Source: Irineochytrium annulatum | Taxonomy: Eukaryota; Chytridiomycota; Chytridiomycetes; Chytridiales; Chytridiaceae | NCBI GenBank assembly: GCA_027600665.1 | Contig: JADGJL010000649.1 | Location: 1-16,369, forward strand | Length of the DNA stretch: 16,369 bases | Direction: 5' to 3' | Shown here: positions 1-9,800 of the stretch, piece after piece | Layout: each line of letters opens with the position of its first letter | Numbering within the stretch: position 1 is the stretch's first letter | Translations under genes and position numbers: made by a program | Notes under the pieces: model-generated | Databases searched by the model: none | What the model was told of the DNA's origin: nothing | What the model saw: the letters and a program-made list of their open reading frames with translations, nothing else

Positions 1-377
1 GTCCGTCGCGGGCGAGGCGGGGAGGTGGTGCTGGGCGGGGGCGAGGGATCCAAAACGAGGTGCGTGTGAACCGCCTGAATGGCCGTGCTTCGATGGATTT
101 TTTTCCAATTTAGAAATACATGCAGAATATGCAGTGGTACAAACCAAGGAACTAGGGTTGAATGTTAAAACGAACCAAAAGCAAGATATTGTTGTCGAAC
201 AATGAGATAGTTGAGGTGACTCCGAGAACAACGCTGACTACTCGTCGTCTATTATTATTTTATACTCTCAATCAAGGAGTATCGTTAGATACATGGCAAG
301 AACTACTAACAAGGTGCCCAGAAATAGTAGTCATCCCCTGTGAAAAACATTGTAAGAATTTTGGTTATGGAATGAAA
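1..377. other. Window edge and NAA20 3' flank; possible tail of an upstream gene
   Basis: The first ~90 bases are very GC-rich and the rest is AT-rich. Plus-strand frame 1 is open from the first base to a TGA at 67-69 and encodes a Gly/Arg-rich tail, which could be the C-terminus of an upstream gene. The other two plus frames are also open over this stretch, so the reading is not secure. The remainder is the 3' untranslated flank of the minus-strand NAA20 gene. I see no perfect AATAAA on the minus strand here, only AT-rich variants near 245-265. A plus-strand frame from 162 to 476 is open but looks like chance: it is AT-rich and its last third lies antisense to NAA20's final exon. Confidence 0.3.
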
Positions 378-1386
378 TCACCATTCCAGTTCTTCGGGAC
401 GGATAGGGTGCTTCAAGGGTATGATGCTCTCCTTCTTTACATCTCTAGCAAGAGCCTTTCTCATATCTACAAATAAATAGACATAACGGCACGTCGTTAG
501 CGAGGAAAAAAAAAGGCTGGGAACCAGCGAAGTGAAGGAAACAGAAACAAGAAATGCAATGAAAAGGTTGGAAAGAGAAAGGACTGGCCCGAACCGAAAG
601 CGTCCTCAGTCTCCGTCGCTCCTCCGTGGTAGTAACCTAACACGCGTCTGTAGACGGAGTAGCCCAGCTTATTGTACATGCCAATCGCGACCGAGTTCGA
701 AACGCGCACGAAAAGATCCACGAAGTAGGCGTTGTAGCTGCCATTTCATACTTGTCAGTCGCCCGCGGCAGAAGCACGAAACAAGGTCGTCATAGGTTAA
801 CTCACATCTTCTCTGAGACTTCCTCAAGGTTATGCATAAGCTCCCTCGCAAGGCCCATCCGCCGAAACTCGGGCGCCACCGTGATGGCCGTTACGTGACC
901 GTGCCATAGCTTCCCCACGCCTTCGACCTTGCCCATGCCTGGTGGAGGAGAGTCAAAAACCGTTCTTGACGGGCCAGTCCGCGGCATACGCAACTGTATC
1001 CCATTCGCGCTCCCGTCGGGGCTTCGGCCATCGCGAAGTAGTCGGGCCATTGGGCTAAATATTGGAGGTAGAAGGAAATGTTGTACTAGGAAACGGAGGC
1101 AGTCAACAAAAGCGCATCTCGAAGTTTTGAGTCAGGCGCGCAGAAAGGAAGCTCGACGCAAATACAAATGCGGTCCTCGCGTCAAACGTACCGTTTCCGT
1201 CAAGGGATCGAGATTGCTGAGGAATGAACGAGTGGAGTTCGCGTTGAGAGGTCGAAATGGATATGAGAAAGTGAAATCGAATCAGACCATCCGGAATGAA
1301 ATTTGCAATACAGAAAAAGCGAATGTTTCGTACATGTTGTTGAACTTGAAGAGGTCGCTCGTCACGAACCGCCGAATTGTGGTCAT
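378..1386 (-). CDS. NAA20: NAA20, catalytic subunit of NatB N-alpha-acetyltransferase, six exons
   Basis: NatB acetylates nascent chains that begin Met-Asp, Met-Glu, Met-Asn or Met-Gln, on the ribosome, together with the NAA25 subunit. Inferred exons on the minus strand: 1334-1386, 1192-1216, 995-1085, 806-938, 595-737 and 378-466. The phases agree at every junction and the sum is 534 nt, or 177 aa, against about 178 in human NAA20. Visible landmarks are the N-terminal MTTIRRF and LFKFNNINLDPLTET, the FYLQYLAQWPDYF segment, WHGHVTAITVAPEFRRMGLA (the GNAT acetyl-CoA loop with RRMGLA), VDLFVRVSNSVAIGMY with LGYSVYR, and the family tail DMRKALARD..SIIPLKHPIRPEEL. Exon 2 is only 25 nt. The final exon lies behind a 128-nt intron with a GTTCGG donor. 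The start is the ATG at 1384-1386 because family homology begins there. The gene is divergent from the membrane-protein gene at 1538. The identification is very secure and the individual junctions are likely. Confidence 0.95.
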
Positions 1387-1537
1387 GACTCTTCTAAATG
1401 TCGTTGGTTCACCCCTCGCCCCTTGAGTGATTTGAGTGGGATTCGCAGGGAGAAGTAGATGGTCGGAAGGGTGAGGGGCCGTGATCTTGACAAGTGAACT
1501 CGTCAAACGTTGGCGATAGCGTTTGCACTTTCATACG
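1387..1537. promoter_or_regulatory. Divergent promoter between NAA20 and the small membrane-protein gene
   Basis: Only 151 bp separate the NAA20 start codon (minus strand, 1386) from the ATG of the plus-strand gene at 1538. This interval must carry both 5' untranslated regions and core promoters. I see no clear TATA box. The assignment is positional and no specific factor site is recognised. Confidence 0.5.
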
Positions 1538-2216
1538 ATGGGCGCGCTCGACTTCCTCAACTTCACGGAGGCGCACATCATCCAAAGGCTGAATTACTGG
1601 AGGGCTCAGAGATCGGATTACACGTTCGTATGGGAGTGGGAAACGTCCGCGCTGAAATCCTTTTCTTACCACCGTTTTACTTTCTAGCCCGAATGTCGAC
1701 GAAGCAAGGTGCATCAGGAAGTTTGAGGGTTCGCCGCCTTACATTCTCTTTGGTCAGTTTTCTTTTTCCTTGCACTGTGTCCTTCCACTCGTGCGGACGT
1801 TAACCCATCGCGCCCAGCGCAGGCAACGTCGGCATTTGGGGCGCGATGGCATACTTCACTTTAGCAAAACCGCAACCATTGGCGCTGACGGGGTTGGGCA
1901 TCGCTGCCATTTCGGTTGGCGCGTTCGGGACCATCTATCTTTCCACAAGATACGGTTAGACCTGCCTATTACGCGATCAGCGATCTGGGTTTCGCGTGCT
2001 GACCGTCGTATGATTCCCTCCTTTATGAACACCGTAGTCGCCCGGTCGTGCCTTCAATGCATCATCGACCAGAAGGACAAGACGTCCGAGTTCTACAAGA
2101 CCACTCGGGAGCTTCTTAGCAAGCACCACCTGAACGCGAACGCCTACTTCAAGCGGGAGCGGTATAAGCTGCTGCGGAAGGAGGAGGGGGGGACGCCGGA
2201 CGACGGGAAGCCATGA
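1538..2216 (+). CDS. Small two-helix membrane protein of unknown family, four exons
   Basis: I do not recognise this family. Inferred exons: 1538-1635, 1688-1752, 1823-1954 and 2038-2216. Phases 2, 1 and 1 match across the three introns (52, 70 and 83 nt). Each intron has a plausible branch site: GCTGAA at 1651, GTTAAC near 1799 and GCTGAC near 1998. The product is 157 aa. It has a soluble N-terminus of about 50 residues with an aromatic/basic LNYWRAQRSDY stretch, a hydrophobic segment at about 51-68 (YILFGNVGIWGAMAYFTLA), a short Lys/Pro turn, and a second hydrophobic segment at about 72-96 (LTGLGIAAISVGAFGTIY). A CLQC cysteine pair and a charged C-terminus ending EEGGTPDDGKP follow. The layout suggests a hairpin in a mitochondrial or ER membrane, which is inference. 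The first donor (GTGGGA) and third donor (GTTAGA) are non-canonical, so exon edges are less certain than the gene itself. Confidence 0.6.
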
Positions 2217-4038
2217 GCTTGCTTGCATGAACGCAAACTGCATGGATTAGAGGAAGCCCGATTTGCAGCGTGGGCAGAACTGGTCAACTGTAGTGACAGC
2301 CGCTAACGATGCAGGCTACGTCAAGGTCGCATCATGTCAGTGAGCCGAGCTGGGCTTGAGCACTACGTGTTGCGGTGACAAGTAATGCACGCAAATTGCA
2401 TCTCTTTTACTTATCAATTTTTTCTCTTTCCTTTTTTTTTCTACACAAACCTACGAAAATAGAAGGGAACTGAATGAATTTCGGATGTTGAATATTGAGC
2501 AGTCCGATAGAAAAACGAACGATGGCCTATAATTCCTTGACTTCAGTCGCTGTGGCGCTTTGATCAACCTTGTTGTGATTTATTAATCTCCTGCTGCTGC
2601 CACTTCACGATTTGTTATGCCCTTCTATTTTTTATTTGCTTCCTTAACCATTTGTCGGCTTGGCCAGCTTGACGTCCGAGCGAAAGGCATTCCTGTCTTC
2701 CCGTGATCACGTCACCGCGCGTCTGTAAGTTCCAACCCTATAATTAAACATTGTGTCTTCGTTAAATGAGGTGCATAAAGTTGGATTAATTATTAGTGAC
2801 GTTCGGGATAACGACGGACTCGACCTCCTTGCTGGCGGGCGAATTACGCGATGGGCAGGCGGATCCATCTTGGACTCTCTCCAGTGCCAGATCCCGTGGG
2901 CGATGTGTCCGTCACCGAAAATGAGCATAATATGCCTAGTCCACTCCTTGGTCAAAACGCGGTCAAGATTTCCGTAGTCAAGTCCGTAGGTAGAAGGTGT
3001 TTTTTTATTTGAGACATATGAGATAGGGGAGCGAAAGAATAAATTGGGCTAAGCAACCCATGTGTCTATCCTTTCACTTCTTGTCTCCGCCCCTTTCGCT
3101 GGAGTAGGGTCAGCTACGGCGGCGGTAGAGAGAGCGGCGACGTTGATGAAAGTGAAAACGAGCATGGTGAAGTTACTGTTGCTGTTGGAAGTTGATGATA
3201 GACTTCCAGTTTACTTTCTCCAGTGTCGCGACAAACTTGCACTTCACTTCCGTAGCCACAACACAACCCTTGCATCTGGCCGCACATATACTCTTGTGCA
3301 GCTGGTCCTTTGCAGCTGTTCGTAACATGCGTGCGCGTCAATAAAAGTCCCCGCTCTCACGCGTTCTTTCATCGTGTAGGACGAAAAGCGCGTGAGATTC
3401 GAGCAGTTTGCATTTGGCAAGATATCCGTTATGCCCGGCCTTCATTACTTTCAACGCAGCAGATGTCCCTTGCTGTGGTAAACCTCTTCTTACCTATGCC
3501 TTGAACTTGGTTGTTATCCTGCTGTATATTACGTCAACTAGTCTTCACCAGGCTGATGGAAAAGTGACATCGCACGCTTTCTTTGATGGTTGAGCCGAAT
3601 ACTCGCTTTTAGCCGAGCCATCTACGCACGCGAGCATAACCATGTAGACACCCAGGGCCCTGCGACGTCACCAATGCACGACGGCTTTGCATGAATACTG
3701 CGACGCCATGAGGTTCCGGTCGCGCCTTCGCCGGGAACCGCAAGGACCAGCAACGGGCGCGGCCGCGATGTTCGGGACGGCGGAGGGCAGTAAGCCGCTG
3801 GTGAGGTGCTGAAGTGCCGCCCGAGGCCACTCACGCCACCACCATACCGTCATGATGGCGAACGTGTCGAAAGCAAAATCTGGCCCTGTCCTCCCATCCC
3901 TTCCCGATTTTTCGCGACTTGCTGTCTGTGTTCCAATCACCCAGGCGGAGAACGATCTGTTCAACAACGTCGCCGGTCCCTGACATATCGAGACCCACTT
4001 CATCCTCTTGATCCGTCACCGACTGATTCATCGCCGCC
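2217..4038. other. 1.8-kb spacer with no confident gene
   Basis: No reading frame here has recognisable homology. From 2217 to about 2650 I see AT-rich 3' flank with a pyrimidine tract near 2400-2440 and nothing else. From 2650 to 3670 there are five TGACGT/ACGTCA cores (2670, 2709, 2797, 3531 and 3665). Several minus-strand stretches look mildly coding (2848-3020, 3114-3341 and 3831-4040), but none gives a supported gene model. From about 3700 the sequence becomes GC-rich and presumably carries the promoter and 5' leader of the acyl-CoA synthetase at 4039, including a short upstream ORF. No tRNA B-box, rRNA, transposon ends or long repeats were noticed. Confidence 0.5.
3852..3983 (+). other. 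Candidate 43-codon upstream ORF in the acyl-CoA synthetase leader
   Basis: Two consecutive ATGs (3852 and 3855) open a frame that ends at TGA 3981-3983, 55 nt before the acyl-CoA synthetase start at 4039. The peptide begins MMANVSKAKSG and ends NNVAGP. If the transcript begins upstream of 3852, this is a non-overlapping uORF that could reduce translation of the main ORF. Where transcription starts cannot be read from the sequence. The same DNA is also open on the minus strand, so this may be chance. Confidence 0.25.
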
Positions 4039-6531
4039 ATGTTTACCACACTCCTCCTGTGGTCCGTTTCCCTCCTGCTTCCGTTCCTCTATCTGAGGAC
4101 CCAGCTGGGCCCGAGGCGCGTGATCGAGCACAGGAAGGCTCAAGAGGGCGAGGGGGCCATCCTCAGGCATGCTCTGGCGTCCAAGGAACTTTTTACGAGG
4201 CCCGACCCTAGCGTGAGTGCCACATTCAGCAGGCTTTGTCGACGCGTACGCGTTCTGATCATGGTGACTACCGCACACAGATCAATTCCATCTACGACAT
4301 TCTCTTGAGGGGCGTCCGCCTAATGCCCAAGAAGAACATCATGGGTGCGCGTACATTGGTCCGCATGGTTGAGGAGGAGAAGGAAGTCACCAAGATGGTC
4401 GGCGGCAAGGAGGTTAAGCAAATGAAAAAGTGGACGTTCTTCCAGCTGTCGCCTTACTCTTGGATCACCTACGCCGACGTCTTTGAGATTACGAAGAAGG
4501 TCGGCTCCGGCCTCAGGAAACTTGGTGAGCAACTTGCGTTGACTAAAACGTGTTGGGCGATGCATATGTACTGAACATAACGAAAAGGGCTCAACCCGAA
4601 GGACAAGGTCACGATCTTTGCGTCCACCAGCCGCGACTGGATGTGCTTCGCTCTCTCGTGCGTGTCCCAAAACATCACCATCACGACCGCGTACGACACC
4701 CTCGGCGAGGAGGGTCTTTCCTTTTCCCTTAACGAGTGCGAGGTCACGACCCTCTTCACGAACGCGGACCTGCTCCCCATGATGGGCAAGATCTCTCCCA
4801 TTGTGAAGACTTTGAAAAACGTCATTTACAACGGCGACGTGAACCCGCCCCCGCTTGCTGGCCTCAAGGAGAAGTTTCCCAATCTTAAATTCATTCACCT
4901 CGACGATCTCATGAAGCTCGGCGCTGAAAACCCAAAGGAGCCTGTCCCGCCTACTGCCGGAGACCTTGCCTGCATTATGTACACGTCGGGGAGCACGGGT
5001 AACCCGAAGGGTGTGATGCTGGAACACGCCCAGATCATCGCTGCTGGTAGGCTCCACTTGTTTCGCTTTATTAAGCCTTGATGGACTAATTCAACTGTGA
5101 ACGCCACCAGTTGCCGGCGGTAAGAACATTCTCGAGTTCCTCGGATCGGATGAGTACTACCTCGCCTACCTCCCTCTTGCCCATATCCTGGAGTTCGCCA
5201 TCGAAATCATGTGCCTGTACCTCGGCATCTCGCTCGGCTACGGCACCGTCCGCACCCTGACCGACAGCTCGTGCAAGAACTGCCTCGGCGACATCCGCGA
5301 GCTCCGCCCGACGATGATGGGCGGTGTCCCTGCCGTCTGGGAGGGCATCCGCAAGGCCGCCATGAACAAGCTCCGCGAGGCCTCGGCCGTCCAGCGCCAG
5401 GTCTTCCAAATTGCCTTCGATTTGAAGTGGGCCCTCATTCAGCTCGGCCTCCCCACCGGAATTCTCGACACTCTCGTTTTCAACAAGATTAAGGCCCTAA
5501 CGGGCGGCAGGCTCAAGTTCGCCCTTTCGGGCGGCGCACCCATGCCGAAGACAACCCAGAAGTTTATGAGCGTTTGCATCGCGCCTTTCATCCAGGGCTA
5601 CGGCATGACTGAGTCTGTCGCCTCCCTGGCCATCCAGAGTGTCGATCAGTACCAGAAGCTCGGCATCGTCGGCGGACCTCTGCCGTGCGGTGAAGTCAAG
5701 CTTGTCGACGTCGCGGACACGGCCTACTCGACCAAGAACAAGCCCAGGCCGCAGGGCGAGGTTTGGCTGAGGGGTAACACCGTCATGAAGGGATACTACA
5801 AGCAGCCTGACCTTACGAAGGAGACCATTACCGAGGACGGATGGTTGATGACGGGCGACATCGGCGAGTGGCAGGAGGACGGAAACCTAGTCATTATTGA
5901 CAGGAAGAAGAACCTTGTCAAGCTGTCGAACGGAGAGTAAGTTTTTTTTGTCGATAACGCATCCTCTGGCTGTCGTTTGGGAATTAACAAAACGGAACGT
6001 TTTAAAGGTACATCGCTCTTGAGAAGCTCGAGTCTCAGTACAAGCTGTCCCCCTTCGTACAAAACATTTGCGTCTTCGGCGATTCCGAACAAAGCTTCTG
6101 CATTGCCATAGTATGCGCCTTTGCCATCTAATTTTTCTCGCGGCGCTTCCTCTCGCTTATCTTCCATCGCTTTTGTTTGTAGGTCCAGCCTATCGTAGCG
6201 GAGCTCGTTCACTATATGAAGTCGAAGAACATCCCCGTGGACTCCCAGGAGCTTGCTGACCTTGCCGCCCACCCGGAGACCGAGAAGGCCGTCCTCGCGA
6301 GTCTGAAGGAGGTTGCCAAGACCGTCGGCTTCAAGCCGGCGGAGATCGTTGGCGGCGTCATCGTAGTTGGCGAGGAGTGGACGCCACAGAACGGCATGCT
6401 GGTACGTGCCTTTTCTTCTATTGCCATCTTCGTCCAACTAATGTCGTCCCCTCCAGACTGCCGCCATGAAGCTTAAGCGGAAGGAAATCGTCGCTGCGTA
6501 CAAGGACAGGATCTACAAGCTTTACCGCTAA
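4039..6531 (+). CDS. Long-chain fatty-acid--CoA ligase (Faa1/Faa4-like), seven exons
   Basis: This enzyme activates long-chain fatty acids to acyl-CoA through an acyl-adenylate, feeding lipid synthesis, protein acylation and beta-oxidation. Inferred exons: 4039-4212, 4281-4524, 4588-5046, 5111-5936, 6008-6110, 6183-6401 and 6457-6531. They total 2100 nt, giving 699 aa, essentially the length of yeast Faa1 (700). The ATG sits in a strong GCCGCC context. A hydrophobic N-terminal segment (LLLWSVSLLLPFLYL) suggests a membrane anchor. ANL-family motifs are intact: P-loop YTSGSTGNPKG at about residue 271, YLPLAHILEF, GYGMTES at about 455, TGDIGEW at about 540, DRKKNLVK at about 556 followed by NGEYIALEKLE, and WTPQNGML..AMKLKRKEI near the end, carrying the catalytic-Lys region. 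It ends YKLYR, so there is no SKL-type peroxisomal signal. Introns are 55-72 nt with mostly canonical donors. Which Faa paralogue it represents is open. Confidence 0.95.
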
Positions 6532-6705
6532 TCGCGCGACGGCATTACGGGCTTACCCAACCTCTTATGGACGGTTCTTTCTAGGATATTTTCCTCTTCC
6601 ATTCTCTGTCTGCGTTTTCTTTGCATCTATCTGGCAAACTATTAATAAGGGAGAGGGGTAACTTTTGACCACATGTAGCGACTGTTTAGTTAGTCCAGAG
6701 TTCAT

Positions 6706-6711
6706 AATAAA
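6706..6711 (+). terminator. Poly(A) signal of the acyl-CoA synthetase gene
   Basis: A perfect AATAAA lies 175 nt after the stop codon at 6531 and about 110 nt before the BRR2 start. An AT-rich stretch follows it. Its use as the cleavage signal is inferred from motif and position. Confidence 0.55.
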
Positions 6712-6776
6712 CATCATAAGGCAATAATTACTAACGAAAACTGCGACTTCAACTTCGATTTTTTCTCCGCGCAGTT

Positions 6777-6795
6777 CGCGAAGTCAAACTTCGCG
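6777..6795. repeat. Perfect 8-bp dyad just upstream of BRR2
   Basis: CGCGAAGT and its exact reverse complement ACTTCGCG are separated by CAA. The dyad sits 26 bp before the BRR2 ATG (6822). It could be a dimeric factor site in the promoter, or a small hairpin in the 5' leader if transcription starts upstream. The palindrome is directly visible and the function is unknown. Confidence 0.6.
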
Positions 6796-6821
6796 CTCAT
6801 CATCAGGCGCCGCGTTGAGAG

Positions 6822-9800
6822 ATGGCCGGTAAGGCATCCACACCCCGTCGGGCCTCGTTCATCGCGTAGCTTAACTCCTCCTTTCCTGCACTCCCTCGCG
6901 GGATGCAGACCAGGTCCAACGCCAAAGCCAGTACCAGTACACTGCCAATTCCAACCTCGTCCTCCATGCCGACCGCTCGGCCCTGCCGCGGAGGGACCAG
7001 GAGCCTTCCGGGGAGCCCGAAACGCTTGCCGGTCGGGTAGACCCCAAGAAGTTTGGTGACAAGGCGATCCGGGCTACGCAGGAGAAGATTCAGAAGAAGA
7101 AGGAGAAGGATGAGAAGCTGAAGGCCGCCAGGGAAGAAAAGGCGAGTAGGAAGAAGAAGGATGCGAAGGGAGCCAGGTTCGTGGTCGTCGTGATGCGTTC
7201 TGTATGTTTTTTTGGTCCCGGTCGCGTTTGCTTGCTTGGGGGGTTGTATGGCTGGCTCGAAGAGCCATAATATGCTTTGAACTTGATCTTACCGTGTGTG
7301 GTCGTAGTTTAATGGTTCTTTTTCGATTTCTTTCGCAGTGTCACGGGGTTTGGCGGTTTCAACAACATTATGAACGCGACGGATGACTTTGAGGGCGACA
7401 CCTACCGGCCGAAGACGAAGGAGACGCGACAGGCTTATGACCTGATTCTTTCATTGATTAACGCCGGGATGGGGGACGTGCCGCCAGATGCTCTTGCCGG
7501 GGCGGCGAATGACGTTCTGGAGACGTTGAAGGACGACACGAAGAAGGACTTTGATAAGAAGCGGGAGGTTGAGGAGATCATCAACTGGAAGATGTCGTCG
7601 GAGAAGTTCAACCAGCTCGTGAACCTCGGGAAGAAGATCACGGACTTTCGGCAGGATGACGCGGCGGGCGTTGCGGTGGATGATGGGACCCAGCCGACGC
7701 GAGGGGAGGACGTGGACGACGGTGTGGCCGTGCTGTTCGACGATGACGAGGAGGACGAGGACAGCGACGACGAATACGAGGTCCGGGACGACGAGATGGT
7801 GGACGACGATGAGATGAATGGGCAGGACGCTTCGATGGATAACGTTCTCAAGACGGCGGAGGCGGATGGTGATGAGGACCGCCAGGACGAGGATGGCGAC
7901 GATTTCACTACCGTTATCCCATCGGCAATAAAAGCGGAGAAGGGCGGCGCGGCGAGCGCGATCGCGTCCGCGACGAACCTGAATCCCCATGACATCGACG
8001 CCTTCTGGCTTCAGCGTCAGGTCGGCACCGTGTACGCCGACCCTCACGTCACCCAATCGAAAACGGCGGCCGCGATCGAGATTCTAGCGCCCACCCGCAC
8101 GGCCAGGGACTGTGAGAACGACCTTATGGAGCTATTCGACTACGACAAGTTCGACCTCGTCCGCCTCCTCACGCGGAATCGGGACCTTATATACTGGTGC
8201 ACGCGCCTATCGAAGGCCGCCACCCCTGACGAGCGGCATGCCGTCGAGGAGGAAATGTCGGACCGTGGCGTGGACTCGATCCTCCGGCAGCTCAGCCTCG
8301 CGCCGAAGCGGAAGGTCGAGGGGAAGAGTCGTCGTGGGGTCGTCGAGGGAGCTATGGAGCTCGACGAAGAGGAGGGGAAAAAGAGCGCTAAGCCCACTGC
8401 GACGAACGGCACGAACGGGGAAGCCGCTGGCGCCGCGGGCATGATGCCGAGAACGCTGTTGAACCTCGACGAGCTCGTGTTCAGCCAGGGCGGCCACTTG
8501 ATGTCGAATAAGAAGTGTCAGCTGCCGAAAGGGTCCATCAAAAGGACTAAGAAAGGGTACGAGGAGGTGCACGTGCCTGCGCCGGAGAAGAGCGAGGGTT
8601 TGCCTGGAGAGAAGCTGATACCGATCCGCGACCTGCCCCAGTGGGCGAGGGCAGCATTTCCGAATGCGGAGGAGCTTAATAGAATCCAGTCGAGAGTGTA
8701 TCCGATCGCTTTTAAGGAGGATGATAACATGCTGTTGTGCGCACCGACAGGCGCTGGAAAGGTACTTGATGGTTTTTTTTCTGTTGATCGGTAACATAAT
8801 GTAACTTTTTAAATAGACGAACTGCGCTATGCTCACGATTCTTCGAGAGATTGGAAAGCATCGTAATGACGACGGCTCGATTGATGTTGACGCCTTTAAG
8901 ATTGTTTATATTGCGCCGATGAAGGCCCTAGTCGCCGAGATGGTCGGAAACTTCACGAAGAGGCTTACGAGTTATGGCATTAACGTGCAGGAACTGACGG
9001 GAGATCGGCAGTTGACGAAGGCCCAGATTGCAGAAACTCAAATCATTGTTACGACCCCCGAGAAGTGGGACGTCATCACCCGCAAAGCGACCGATCGGTC
9101 GTACACGAATTTGGTCCGCCTGGTTATTATTGACGAAATCCACCTATTGCACGACGATCGTGGACCAGTTATCGAGAGTCTTGTAATTCGAACCCTTAGG
9201 CAAATTGAGCAGACGCAAGAAATGGTACGCCTTGTCGGTCTCTCTGCTACTCTGCCGAACTACCTCGACGTTGCCACGTTCCTCCGCGTCGACATTAAAA
9301 AGGGCCTTTTTTTCTTCGATGCAACCTACCGGCCGTGCCCTCTTAAGCAGCAGTACATCGGCATCACTGAAAAGAAGGCTATCAAGCGGTTCCAATTGAT
9401 GAACGAGATCACGTACGACAAAGTGATGGAAGAGGCGGGGAAAAATCAAGTTCTGATTTTTTGTCACTCGAGGAAAGATACGGCGAAAACCGCCAGGGCG
9501 TTGAGAGATATGTGTTTGGAGAAAGAGACGCTCGGACAGATTTTGAAGCAGGACGCCGCGAGTCGTGAAATTTTACAGACGGAGGCACAAAACTCAAAGA
9601 ACACGGACCTCCAGGATCTGCTTCCGTACGGCTTTGCCATACATCACGCTGGTATGAGTCGTGTGGACAGGTCGACGGTCGAGGATCTGTTTGCGGAAAG
9701 CCACGTTCAGGTCCTCGTGTCAACGGCGACGTTGGCTTGGGGTGTCAATTTGCCGGCCCATACCGTTATTATCAAAGGGACGCAGATTTATTCTCCGGAG

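Noticed and set aside
162..476. 104-codon plus-strand open frame beginning MLKRTKSK
   Set aside because: It is AT-rich and lies in the NAA20 3' flank. Its last third is antisense to the conserved final NAA20 exon. No recognisable domain.
929..1426. 165-codon plus-strand open frame
   Set aside because: It is antisense to NAA20 exons 1-4, whose minus-strand product matches the family residue by residue.
1538..1689. Reading the plus-strand gene at 1538 as a single-exon 49-codon peptide
   Set aside because: The frame stops at a TAG that is also a perfect acceptor (TTTCTAG). Splicing 1635 to 1688 opens a long hydrophobic product with consistent phases, which fits better.
4320..5057. 245-codon minus-strand open frame
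   Set aside because: It is a shadow of the acyl-CoA synthetase exons, produced by GC-rich codon bias on the opposite strand. It crosses two introns of the real gene.
7435..8056. Long minus-strand frames of Ser-rich and Val/Leu/Arg-rich composition
   Set aside because: They are antisense to the acidic N-terminal part of BRR2. Asp/Glu codons read backwards give Ser, Val and Leu runs.
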